Origin: Petrosia ficiformis
Lineage: Eukaryota; Porifera; Demospongiae; Haplosclerida; Petrosiidae
NCBI GenBank assembly: GCA_947044365.1
Contig: OX345646.1
Coordinates: forward strand, 48,501 to 112,500
DNA: 64,000 nt
Direction of reading: 5' to 3'
The notes under the pieces were generated by a model, which ran no database searches, had not been told where the DNA came from, and saw only the letters and a list, made by a program, of their open reading frames with translations. Position numbers and translations under genes: made by a program. Shown here in pieces: positions 1 through 11,300 of the stretch (within the stretch, counting starts at the first letter, position 1; every line of letters begins with the position of its first letter).

Positions 1-1095
1 GATAAGATAACTTACCTGATATCCTTCAGTTGCATTTGTTTCAACTAAAAATAAAGTATATTTTAACTAAAAGTGATGATATGATATTATATACTCATAC
101 CTCTCTCTCTTGTGAAATTATGTGTAGTATAAAACCTTGAATTCCCTGCTATTATTATTATTATTATTCAATTACTAAATTAAAATAATGAATATTTCAA
201 TTACCTGCTTTCACAAAGGAGTCAGACACAGCCCCTTCATTAACTCTCATTAATAATCTATTAGTTTCAATCCATTGCTGTATTCTAACATTGCTCTCTT
301 TCCTCTAATAAATAATTAATTATAATAAATGATATTTACTATATACTAACCATTTCTTGTGATATGGATTTCATTATATTATTAACATAAGAAATATCTT
401 TTATGATAACTTGTAAATTTGTTTCTGGAATATCTTCAGTTTGACAGTCATACTGAAATAAGAAACAAAGTAATGAACATCATTACAGAAAACCACACCT
501 ACCTCAGGTATATCAGATTCTATTTCTTCATTATCAGTTTCTAACAGTTCTTTAGAGTATTCAAGATCAGCTAGTCTATGCTCCAAATCCTTTCCAAACA
601 CTCTATGATTACCGCATTTAAATAATGCTGTTACCTGTTAGTAAAGTCACATGATCTCCAATAGATTAGGAGAGTATCACATGATCTGACCTCAAAGAAA
701 TCTTTTTGTAATTTTTCAAAGTTGTCTGTTAGTTTTGAAGGAGTACTTGTGATATAACACAGACAATATTGACGTAAATATCCTCTTGCTTGTATGTCAT
801 TAAGAGCAAAGTAATGGACCTAACAATGCTACTAATATAATTATTATATATTGTTAAGCACTTCCTTACATAAGCATATGCACCATCCTTTGGTTCAGTA
901 ATTAAAACTTGTGAATCTGGACTGATATCAAATTCCCTATATATATGGTAATCAAATAGTAATTATATAATTATTATAATTATAATACTGACTCTTCTTG
1001 TCCTTGTTGAAAATCAGTACTAAATACTCTAACAGAAAAAGAACCAGTGTCAAATTCTCCCTCACTCTTAGTAGGTATTGTACACTGCAAATATA

Positions 1096-1136
<41 letters not shown>

Positions 1137-1318
1137 TATTAATTTCAGTATAATTTTAAACTTACAATTGGTTGAGGTCCATGTCTAATTTCTGCAAATT
1201 CTGACAGTAGTATAAAATCTTTCTTAACTGTATGTCTTTCTACATCACCAGTAGCTTGCAACCTAGCCATCTCCACTACCTCAGCAAGTGCACTGGAAGG
1301 GTGTGAAGTTACACCCAT
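1..1318 (-). CDS. SMCR8: SMCR8, guanine nucleotide exchange protein (partial)
   Basis: N-terminal part of SMCR8, the longin/DENN-type partner of C9orf72 and WDR41 that acts in autophagy and lysosome signalling. Exons read on the minus strand: 1318-1166, 1084-993, 936-870, 819-691, 634-503, 452-351, 304-205, 44-16. All junctions keep frame and the gene continues beyond base 1. Family hallmarks are KKDFILLSEFAEIRHGPQPI at residues 32-51, then GEFDTGSFSVRVFSTDF, then KDGAYAYVHYFALNDIQARG, and finally the coiled segment RVFGKDLEHRLADLEYSKEL. These align in order with the longin domain and linker of vertebrate SMCR8. The start is the ATG at 1318; the frame upstream would run into the divergent neighbour. 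Only 23 bp separate this ATG from the next gene's ATG. The C-terminal DENN region is outside the window. Confidence 0.88.
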
Positions 1319-1341
1319 TAAATAAGGGGCGTGGTTCTGAA
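1319..1341. promoter_or_regulatory. 23-bp gap between divergent start codons
   Basis: SMCR8 (minus) and the FLASH-like gene (plus) have ATG codons separated by only 23 bp. The gap holds a GGGGCGTGG box at 1326-1334, a KLF/SP-type word. Either 5' UTRs are almost absent, the two transcripts overlap, or upstream 5' exons exist. The sequence alone cannot separate these. Confidence 0.5.
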
Positions 1342-2308
1342 ATGGTTGATGCTCTCTATGAAGATTTAGTAAATCCTTTCTTTGAAGTACAGTCACAAGA
1401 GGTATGTGATATTGTATTAAAGATATTTTACTCATGTAATTCATTATTGTAGCATAATGAAGGTGATTCAGTTGAGGATAAGTTACAAATTGAGGTAGAA
1501 CAGTTACAAACAAAGGTATATATATATATATATAATTATAATAATGCTTCTAATTGTTTACATTAACTGCAACATTCACAGAATGAACAACTGACCAATC
1601 AGAATACAGCACTTCGAAGGAATATTTCGTGTTTGTATAAAACAGCGAAACTTGAATTACAAACTCAGCAGGAGCAGATCCAATCATTAAAGAAAAGGTG
1701 TGTTGCTTCAAAATATTGTGTGATTTATAATTGTGTATGTATTTAGTGTTTCTAATCTTCAGCAAATAGTCAAACATATTTCAACCAAGTTATCATCACA
1801 AACAAAAGACACATCAACTATAAATGAAACGACACCTCCAGCATCCCAAGAAACTTCTAATACAATTATATCATCCGAACAAAATGTGATTATTAATAGT
1901 ACATCTAATTCAACTTCTGATAGCCTTAAAAGAACTTCTCACAAAAAACATGAGCTGGTTTCAAGAGATACTCATGCCCATAAAAGGAAATATACTTCAC
2001 CAAAAAGAAAACGAAAGAGAGAGAGACATTCCAAAGATAGGCATTCAAAAAAACGTAAACATATTTCCAAGCCGTCTTCTTCAGTAACTAAAGACCCTCT
2101 TGACAATAACCCAGAAATGGATGCCTTTTGTAATTTATTTACAATAGAAGATGATAATTCTGTAGCTCCATCAACTAAACAAAATGATATCAAAATAAAC
2201 AATAGAGAAGAATTGGAAGAAGGTGAGCTGCTCTCAGAAGAAGACAGTGATACAGAAAAGATTCCTCTTCCATCACAGAATCACAATTACCAGATGACAA
2301 GATTATAA
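1342..2308 (+). CDS. CASP8AP2: FLASH/CASP8AP2-like nuclear protein
   Basis: Exons 1342-1401, 1453-1515, 1582-1697, 1747-2308 give 266 aa. Residues 20-80 are coiled coil and contain NEQLTNQNTALRRNIS followed by CLYKTAKLE. This matches the conserved N-terminal coiled coil of FLASH (CASP8AP2), which binds Lsm11/U7 snRNP in histone pre-mRNA 3' processing. Residues about 158-184 form a dense Lys/Arg nuclear-localisation stretch. An acidic motif, ELEEGELLSEEDSD, follows near 233-246, and FLASH has a similar ELEEGEI motif. The protein is far shorter than vertebrate FLASH (about 2000 aa). It lacks the C-terminal SANT/Myb-like domain, so it may be a minimal FLASH or only share the coiled coil. It is divergent with SMCR8. 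Identity is moderate; nuclear coiled-coil protein is safe. Confidence 0.55.
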
Positions 2309-2432
2309 ATTATTATATTGAATACAAGTCATTATTGATAATCGAAAATTAATTATTAATAATTATTAATTTTTACAGTGTAGTACCAGCTGCATTGAGT
2401 TGCTATGTCACACAATTTGTGCGCAGTTGATC

Positions 2433-3919
2433 ATGAAAAGTTTGAAAACCATTTTCTGTCTCTTCATAATCATACCTGTAGTACTGACTATTCAAGAAGC
2501 AGATATACTGGAGATTATTGTATGTCTATAAATTTTAATGATCTCATAAACATTATTGAATGGCAGGATTCTGGTCATGATGATGTGGCAAAGTTCTCTA
2601 CTGCCATTACATTCTGTGAGTTTTAAACTTGCAAACTTCCAAGTTCATATTTATAATTTGTAGATATTAATATAATCAATAATGGAAATTCATTGTATGA
2701 TATATCTGTTACACCTGAGGAATGTTGCTTGATTGTCGATCAGAATGATACTGATTGTAATGCAAGTTACTATATAATTATATGTATATATACATCATAC
2801 ACATTTATGCATATAAACTTGTGTATACATACACAGATTATTGAGTTAGGAAATCCAAAAAATATCTTTCTCGATAATACCATTGGAAATAATACTGTTG
2901 TTATAAACTTTGTGTTCAGGAATCTGGTCAGTGTTTATCTGTACACAATTATTACATTTACAAGTGATTATAGTATGCTAGATATAGGACTGGTAACTGC
3001 TCATTTATAATGACAGGTAATGGAGACATTCCAATAAAATTGAAGCATTCAATTTCGTTCAATACTTATCCTAACGGACGAGTTATTAGTAAATGCAGTG
3101 GTATTGATCAGGTTATTACAGCTCATATTATTTTAATTATATTCACTCTAAATTGTTAGGATCCTGATAGGAACTGTACTCCTGTTGATTGTGCAATCAA
3201 ATACAAAGGACAGAGAAACTATTATAATACCTCTATACATAAATGTGAATCAGTTGTTGAGTGTAACACTAGAGGAAGTGATGGAGTTACTATTATTGGA
3301 GTTAGTATGAATATTGTATTCCCCATGTTAATAATATTATATATTATATAGTATTATGACTGGGAAGATAATATCTGTGTACAGTACAAGTGGTTTAGTG
3401 ACGACAACTATCTAAAACAAGTTGAATCTGATACTGAAATACCAGTTGAAATAGATCCATCTCAATCCATATATTATCCTGATTTAGAACCTCATCTCTT
3501 AACGGTAACTCTAATAATTATTAATATAGTAATTCATTATTTTACAGAATATATCAGAATTATCTTGTAATCATGGTAAACAAAGTGAATATTATTGTGA
3601 ATGTGATGATGGTTGGATATCTAGTGGAATTCATAAGGAAAATCCAATCGAATTTCATTGGTGTGATCAGCAAGAGGAAACCTCTCTAACATATTCTCAA
3701 GCTCCTCGCACGATTGGCAAGATACAGGAATATGTATCAATTATTGTATCCTCATACTTCCATGTGATATATTATATAATAATTATATTTTGTTATTTCC
3801 GTTAACTACTGCATCAGCTACTAACTATAGTTAATATATTATTGTTAGTAAGCTGGATATACCTGTTAGTTAAACTGGTTTGTCCAGGTTGTATGAACAA
3901 AGTATGCTGTAAGAAATAG
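2433..3919 (+). CDS. Cysteine-rich single-pass membrane glycoprotein, unknown family
   Basis: I do not recognise this protein. The ATG at 2433 begins a clear signal peptide, MKSLKTIFCLFIIIPVVLT. Suggested exons: 2433-2519, 2567-2615, 2664-2761, 2837-2930, 3017-3111, 3160-3300, 3352-3504, 3548-3791, 3831-3919 (349 aa). The ectodomain is Asn-glycosite and Cys rich. A YYCECDDGW motif near residue 259 is EGF-like but incomplete. The C-terminus is hydrophobic (NILLLLVSWIYLLVKLV), then CPGCMNKVCCKK, a basic Cys-rich tail that could be palmitoylated. The junction at 2761/2837 needs a GC-AG intron (GCAAGT donor). The last intron is only 39 bp; if retained the frame stops at 3805, still after a hydrophobic segment. 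It sits in tandem before a divergent CCDC181/receptor pair. Exon ends around 2930 are the least certain. Confidence 0.55.
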
Positions 3920-3984
3920 ACTTGATGACTGGATACAAAAACTATTATAAAATAATGTATTATATAATTCTTCAATTATTGGTA

Positions 3985-4936
3985 TTAGAACCCATGAAAT
4001 CTAAAAAAAAAGATAATTAATATTTAATTAAACTACAAATGTATACACATAATCACATATATAATTATATATATATATATATATATATACCTGTTAGTAA
4101 ATCTTCTATTTAGTTGATGAGATTCTTTAAAAAATAGTTTTCTACAATTATATTTAGTCATTGCTTCTTCACGAGCTTGACGTGTCTTTTGTAATAGCCA
4201 TCTAAAGACATACAAATATAGTTATAAATATTCATAAAATTAAATTAACTCACTTTTTATAAGCTTGCTGTGCAAGATGAGGATCAGTTCTTTGAGCAAT
4301 TGCTTTCTCTTCCTGTTTGTTATGACGCTCTGTTTTTTTTATACTGTATTTTTCTTCTCTTTTTCTTTTTAACCACATTTCATATGCTTCTTCATTGTTT
4401 CTCATTGAATGTTTGTCTTCAGTTTGCGGAATATCTTTTTGTTCACTTCTTGACAAACATTGTTTCTTTGCTACCCAACTCTGAAAAGCTTTCTCATTTA
4501 GTACCTTCTTGTCCTCTCTTGTCTTTTTACTGGATGCGTCTTCTTCCAGCTTTCTCCTTCTCTCTGATATTTCATCATGGACCTTTTTATTTAGCCAGGC
4601 TTGAAATGCTTTTTCATTTAATCTTTCTCGTTCTTCATCAAAATGTCCTTTTCTTGGTAATGTTATGTATTTTCCAGCAGGTGCAGAAGTAGTTCGTGGA
4701 AGGGAAGAAATCGGTTTCTTCAAAGCAGCAATTGAATGAAAATGAAGTACACCACCATCTCTATTTGTTGACATCTTTTGTCTAGCCTTCTCTTCATTTA
4801 GTAATAATGGTTTATTGGGTGATTCTTCTGATTTCAGTATTTCTTCATCAGCTTGCACTTCAGATGTACTTACCAGTTCAAACTTTCCTTGAACTTCTAC
4901 TAAAACTTTCTCTTGTGAGTTTATATCTTCATCCAT
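3985..4936 (-). CDS. CCDC181: CCDC181, ciliary/flagellar microtubule-associated coiled-coil protein
   Basis: Exons on the minus strand: 4936-4254, 4201-4091, 4000-3985 (269 aa). Near the N-terminus KVLVEVQGKFELVSTSEVQ matches the family motif preceding the coiled-coil part. The C-terminal half carries repeated blocks of the form ExAFxxWLxKK (LNEKAFQAWLNKKV, LNEKAFQSWVAKKQ, NEEAYEMWLKRKRE) in a charged helix, typical of CCDC181. The last exon encodes only RFHGF, echoing the family's short Arg-Phe-containing tail. Vertebrate CCDC181 is longer (about 500 aa) because of an acidic N-terminal region missing here. Known relatives bind microtubules in sperm flagella and cilia. The start is the only ATG upstream of conserved sequence; a longer open frame begins at GTG. 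It is divergent from the Ig-like receptor gene across a 219-bp promoter containing an X-box-like site. Confidence 0.8.
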
Positions 4937-4956
4937 TTGATCCACCTTGTTATTAT

Positions 4957-4969
4957 GTTACTAGGCAAC
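4957..4969. promoter_or_regulatory. RFX X-box-like palindrome upstream of CCDC181
   Basis: GTTACTAGGCAAC fits the animal RFX X-box consensus RYYRYYN(1-3)RRNRAC at every position. It lies 21 bp upstream of the ATG of a ciliary gene, where X-boxes are usually found. Sequence match only; binding is inferred. Confidence 0.5.
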
Positions 4970-4998
4970 TATAGGCCTAAACTATGCTCGATATGCAA

Positions 4999-5006
4999 TG
5001 ACGTCA
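4999..5006. promoter_or_regulatory. Palindromic CRE (TGACGTCA) in divergent promoter
   Basis: A perfect full CRE octamer sits midway between the CCDC181 and Ig-like receptor starts. A second ACGTCA half-site follows about 6 bp downstream. CREB/ATF-type bZIP proteins bind this word in animals. Which gene it serves is unknown. Confidence 0.55.
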
Positions 5007-5155
5007 CATCGACGTCAGGTATATTTTACCTGATCTGCTAGTCAGGGGCTTGTAAAAAGAGCAAGCTAACAGAAATATCTCCGACATTATTTAGTAGATC
5101 ACTTGTTCATAAGACAGTACAAAGGAAGGTACTGTGTTGGACCTGATTGCCGGAG

Positions 5156-7758
5156 ATGTTTACTCGATTCTATTTGTTAATGATTGTGTTTACAGTCACT
5201 TTAGCTCAAGATTGTGAATTTGAAGTGAGTAATTGTAGTAGTAGTGAATCTGGTTCATTAATCGGTGAACTTCTTTATGGTAAGTCATGATTGTACTTCT
5301 TTCTACACACAAATTGAATAATTTTTGTTTCAGTATTTTCAGGTTCTGTTGCAACCAATAACAGCTTATTAAAGATGTGTCCTAGATCTGATGATGATGT
5401 ACCACAGTGGAGAGTATCAACACAATTGAATTCTACAGATGTCCCTGGTATATTCTGTAGTGACACAACATTTAACAGTTCCAATGTATGTAACGATGAA
5501 GGAATATTAGTTATTAAACAGAAACAGTTCTCAGGAAAAAGTGGAATTTACAATTTCAATTTTGTCAGCAATAATACTAATGTGAAGTATTCATTACAAA
5601 TTATATTTGGTAGGTCACATGATATTTCTAATAAATCACATGATAATATTTTTATTTCATTAGGTTTAACTGGTGTCCACCCTTTCAACGGTTCTGTAGT
5701 ACGTGTTAATGAAGGAGCTGAAATGGCTAAACTTTCATGGATAATTTATCCAAATTCTCCATCTGCTCCACCTGACTCAGTACAATTATTTCGAGGTGAG
5801 GTAATGAGTAACTTAACTGTTTTTGACGATAGTTCTGAGTGTATGCAACCAATGACTAGCGAGTTTCCTACTGTGTTAAGTGTGTCTGTACCATATCCTA
5901 ATGAATCGTCACAAGGAGAATATACTTTAAGTGTTAGTGGACTAAGCTCGGGACAAAACGCATCTAATATTTGTTTGAGAGGTAAGTATGTATGTGATAG
6001 TAGTGTGATTATTTAACTTATTATTTTTTAGTTGATCCCGTGTCTCCATTACCATCTTCCACAATATCTATAACATCAACTGTGACAATATCTATAACAT
6101 CGAATACCAATTCAGTCAGTGACACACCCACTGACACACCTACCAGTCCATCTTCAAATACTGGTATGTACATTTCTAACATACTTGATATAATCACTGC
6201 CATCTGTTACTACATTCTTTTGGTTGATATGGAAATTCTTGTTCAAACAAGCCTTATCTTATTATCCTTCCATTTATAATGGATTATATTATTTTTCATT
6301 TCAGTTTCTCCTTCATCTAATACAAATACAACAATTGGTACTAATGATAGCAGTACAGGTGTGTATAGTGTGTGTTGATCAATAATTAATCATATTCATT
6401 AGTTAAAGTTGTGACCTCAGTATTATATAACGGCAGAGAAAAGTGGATTTTGTTTTGTTTGATCTCTGACATCTCCTTCCATTTCTACAGCCACTGTAGT
6501 TATTATTGGAGCCAGTTGTTTGCTGTTTTTTGCTTGTGTAGTGTTTGTTATTATTGTTATCACTTTGGGTTGTGTTTGCCATAAGAGGAGACAGAATCCA
6601 TTATCTGCTAAACGTAGTGATCCTGAAGGAATAGAGATAATGCCACTTTCTAATGGAACATCCACTCCAAATAGTGAGTATGTAATGAGATACTGTTACA
6701 TAATACTATGTGATTGCATCATAATTATTTTAATGTTGACTCAATTTGTCATATTATTTTATTGTATTCATCATTACAAAGTGTTTTGTTACATGGGACA
6801 TATAACACGGCATTTGTTAACACTCTTTCCTTTTTAGCAAGTAAGCCAAGACTAAGTAGTACAAGTTCAGAAAGACCATTAACTCAAGGAGGATCAACTT
6901 GTAAGTCTATTTGATCATTTTGATAATTATGAATCATATTCATTATTATTAGCTGCTATCAACACACCTACTTCAGATTCACCACTAAACTGTAAGCAAT
7001 TAATATCTCATTTAATATCTCATTTAATATTCATTACATGTCATTTGTTAGATACTGCTGTGTATTGTTCAGAGCAGTACTCTCAGTGTGGTAAGATTAT
7101 TAAAGAGAAGCATTCTGATCTGATTCATATAGTAGATGGAGAGGACGCCATACGAAACTCACTTATTGATCCTTATTGTACTGACATACTATTAATAACA
7201 CTTTCAATTGATGAAGTAGTGAGAGAAATTATGAGTTGTGGTATTGATCCACAAAGACCAAATGGAAGAGAAAAGTTGAGATTTGTAAAATTTGTGTCAA
7301 AAGATCAATATCCTGATAAGACAATAGGAGTTAATGGATTCAAATACGTGCTTGTTGAAGGAGATCCATCAAATATTGACACACTATTGCAGGCTATCAA
7401 TAAAGCTGAATATCCTGAACTAGTTAAAGATTATCGCACGGAAGATCACTATGGTAAAGGTGAAGATCACTTTGACTTACCAGAACCACAAGCTCAGTCT
7501 ACTCCACATTCACTACCTCATAGTCTTGTTATTGATGGTCTAACTGGACGTCAACTGTTAGAGCAACAAAAGAAAACTAACAGGTTGCTGGAAGATATTT
7601 CCAATAAAGCAGGTCAAAATGTTGAAGTAAATCAAGGGATAAAACGAGCGACTGAAACTATAGTTGAGAATACACAGGAACAAGTAGCTTTAGGTCGAGA
7701 AAACATTGCCATAATGGAAACAGTACATGTAGAGGAAGATACATCAACTAATGTATGA
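5156..7758 (+). CDS. Ig-like type I receptor with novel cytoplasmic domain
   Basis: Nine exons: 5156-5279, 5334-5609, 5664-5981, 6032-6163, 6305-6358, 6491-6673, 6838-6900, 6953-6991, 7052-7758 (631 aa). Every intron is phase 1, as in shuffled extracellular modules. Order of parts: signal peptide MFTRFYLLMIVFTVTLA; two beta-rich Ig-like segments (about 45-135 and 135-240; cues GKSGIYNFNF and QGEYTLSVSG); a Ser/Thr/Pro stalk (240-300); a transmembrane helix near 305-333 followed by CHKRR; a low-complexity juxtamembrane part; then a compact alpha/beta-looking domain of about 130 residues from TAVYCSEQYSQCGK to YVLVEGDPSNIDTLLQAI. The C-terminus is an amphipathic helix-rich tail containing LLEQQKKTNRLLEDISNKA. 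I do not recognise the cytoplasmic domain; a diverged TIR/SEFIR-like fold is possible but unproven. An immune or recognition receptor is an inference from architecture. Confidence 0.75.
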
Positions 7759-8399
7759 CATCACTTTCTGAACCATTCCCAAATCTATTAATATACATAC
7801 ACTCACTTGGCATCTCTCAAACACACGCACACACACAACATACATTATTCACATTGATACATGAATGTTCATTTTTCTGAATTTATTTCAATCTCCCCTT
7901 TTCTCTGTCAGCAGGTAACATTTTGTACTTTTATTTTTATGTATTAACTGAATTCATTTCTCTTGCTAGTTTATTAAAATTATTGAATATAATTATGAAC
8001 ATAGTATAATATTGTTAATCACAGCATGAACAGCTGATGACATGTTTAGTATGTCAACAACATGAGAATAACTTCCATTGTTAATTAAAAATATATGGGT
8101 GTGGTCATTGTGTGATGGGTGTAGCTTTGACCATACATTACTGACTCTACTGACATTGTAAAATGCTTTAATAATAAAGAAACAAAAACAATATCACCTG
8201 TGTGGATGGAATATAATAATGAACATAATAATGTTGAAGAGAATTAATTATTATTAATAATAATAAAGACATGAAATGTAATATTATAATTAATGCTCGA
8301 ATTATTCATGATGCAAACGGTATTATGATATTAAAAAATTAATAACAAAAAAAGATACAAGAATTAATGACAATCAAATAGTGGGTGTGGTTTTACTTA
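7759..8399. other. Convergent 3' region, receptor and TULP4
   Basis: AT-rich non-coding sequence between two converging stop codons. An AATAAA-type poly(A) signal is visible at 8172-8177 (plus). It also contains two GGGTGTGG words (about 8098 and 8384). No gene or structured RNA recognised. Confidence 0.6.
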
Positions 8400-11300
8400 T
8401 CATACGAGATTAGATAATGCTGTTGCAAAAGCTTGTATTGGAGAAAATGGATATTGAAAGTCTAAAATAAAACTCCCATTTTCAATTCTTCCAAACTGTA
8501 ATACCTGCAAAGAAAAAAACAAAATATTATTTTTTCCTAATTATGTATTATATATACTCTACTATACATGAAGGTAGTACATACCACATCAAATAGTTTG
8601 AGGTTTATCTAGTAGTATGGAGTAGAATTTCCAATAGACCATATCTTATTATACACCCACCAAGACTAAGTATGTACTATAATTATATTACACTCCACAG
8701 CTGCTTATCAGTTTGTATTAGTGTACAACAACAACACATGATATATCCCAATTATGAATACATGTAGTGTAGTTAATGTAATTATCATTACTATGAGGTG
8801 TCCCTAAAGGCCAATATGATCTCAAATATCTCACATACAAGTACATATATATAATACGAGGTAGCCTTAAAGGGTGAGATAATTACAAATATTTTACATA
8901 CATTCTTCCACTGATGGTAAAAGGTGTTTTTAATACAGATAATTTGAAGCCAGTTTGTACAATTCATTGATGACCAATATTAACATGTTAGGATACGACA
9001 TCATGATAATTACCTACCTGTTCAGAGCCCATTTCCAATTGAAAGTTTTTGGCTGATTTAGTTGTCACTCTACCTCCAAAGTCAAGTTGATATATCATGT
9101 GTTGTTCATTCCATGTTGGAGTCTTGCTGTGAATCATCATTTGAGATTCACTTGAAATGTTAGTGGACATATGTTGAGAACGAGAAAATGTCTTAGAATG
9201 GCTAACTTGTGTATCATTCTGTCGAGAAGTGTTATTATGGGACTCTCCAAGTTCTTCCATAGAACTCAAACTATCTAATGACAGTTCAGAATCCATAAAT
9301 ACATCGGATTCATCCTCAGAACCAGAATCCGAATCTATTCCGGAGTCCCCTTCAAAACGAGGTAAATGTACAATTACTTTACGAGGTTGTATATGAAGAA
9401 ATGAAGTCTTGATAATAATAGTACCCATTTCGTTTGGTAAATTTGGATTCAAGCTTTGAATGCGAAATTTGGATGCAATGATATGAGAACTGACCTCCAC
9501 AAGATGTCTTGTGGATGCTCCACTTCCCGAGTGATTTGTATGTCCTTCTGTAGTGCAGGTATTAGGTAGATTTTTAGGCACTTCACCCTCATCTTCTCTA
9601 CATGCTAATTGAATACCTGACTCCGTATTAAGAGAATTGTGAGCTTCAGGATTATCAGCATTAACACAACGAAACTGAGTATCAGTAGATGAGTCTCCCG
9701 AATCCATTGTTGTTTCTTGGGGTGTGGCTTCAGGTTGAGTACGAGGAGTAAGTGGAAGTGTATCAGTAGGAGATATATTTGATGGAAGAGAGATAGTAAA
9801 ACTTGGACGAAGTTTACTGCTTCTCCTTGTAGCTTCTAATACTGGAATGAGATTACCTAAATGTTCAACATATAATGTGTATTGAGAAGGATGTCTGCTG
9901 CGTTGATTATTAGTGCTAGTTGAGGAAGAAGATGGGATGAGAGTACAATATACTCGATGAGAAGAAGGAGGAGGATGAGACACATATTCTAAAAGATTAT
10001 CTTTTGGCACATGGCCCTGTGAAGAGACAGAAATCAATTTAATTATTAATATGATAGACTACATGACACACCTAAGCTTTTACTATTCAATTATATACTC
10101 CTTATATGGAAGAAGTACTATACACTAGTCTCAACTACATTAATGTACTATTATACTGTTATCATATGCTATGAGAAGAGGTATTGTATTATAATATACT
10201 ATGGGAAGAGGTATTGATACTATGAGACTTGTTTCCTTGGGATATATTTAGAGTAAGAGGTGTGTTTAGGATTGAACAGCAAGAGGTGTGTTATTGTATG
10301 CTAGATGTATCTAGACTAATTAAATAGAGACATGATATAATATTGTAATTGTACAGTTCATAGTAGAAAGGAAATTTAGATGCATACAGTGATGACAACA
10401 TGTCAAACCACATCAAACACAACAATGTAATAAAGTACATATGAGCATGACTGAATCCATGATAGTGTATCCTCAATTGGTAGTCAACACATTGAGTAAT
10501 ACTGACTATTGGACTAATCAGGTATTGTTGCATTAAATATCTGTGGGTAGTTTAACATGGATTCTATTTATTCTACAGAGGCATGTAAAATTAGGAAATA
10601 TTATTAATAACTTGTAATAGAATGTGTAAAGATAAATATTATAATTATTTGGTCATGTAATTACCCAAATATGACTTGTTTACCTTGATAATAGGATTAA
10701 AGGTTTCAGCTAATGCCACTTTGAATCTAGTTGGTAATATCAAATCATAGCTATTGTCTCTATTGACCAGAGATGATGACACAATGCTCTGACACAATTG
10801 TTGTAGACTTGGTATACATCTACTAATAGATACAGTATGTAGAACGTTACTGGTAGCAACAAACATTTTGCTATTATCATGAGCCCAAGTGATAGCTGTA
10901 ACTGGATCCTGAGGAATGAACATAAAATATAACCCTTCCGTTAAAAGTCAGTCATATGATCATCACATGACCTGCTGTTTTGTTGTTAACACTAATAGAA
11001 CACAATAGTAATGTGTTCACAACAAATCATATATCTTGTGTTTGTCTGTGATGTCAAATAGTTTCTTTCATCAGGCAGTATCATATCCCCTAATCTATTA
11101 GCAAGTAGTACATATACTCACTAAAAATTCATTTATTGTGTGTATACATAATCTTTGAACTTGGTGTTTATCATTTCTGAGAATGTAGGTTAAATACTAC
11201 AGCTGTGTAATATTTCTGTCTAGTCCTAAAAACTGTTAGTTTCATTAACTAAGTATTATTTATATAATCTTTAATAGACGTTTTCAGTATATGGATTGTG

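Noticed and set aside
4270..4692. Plus-strand hydrophobic frame opposite CCDC181
   Set aside because: Shadow of the Lys/Glu-rich coding strand; no start context, splice or family support.
4937..4945. Longer N-terminus for CCDC181
   Set aside because: The extra residues start at GTG; the first ATG is at 4936.
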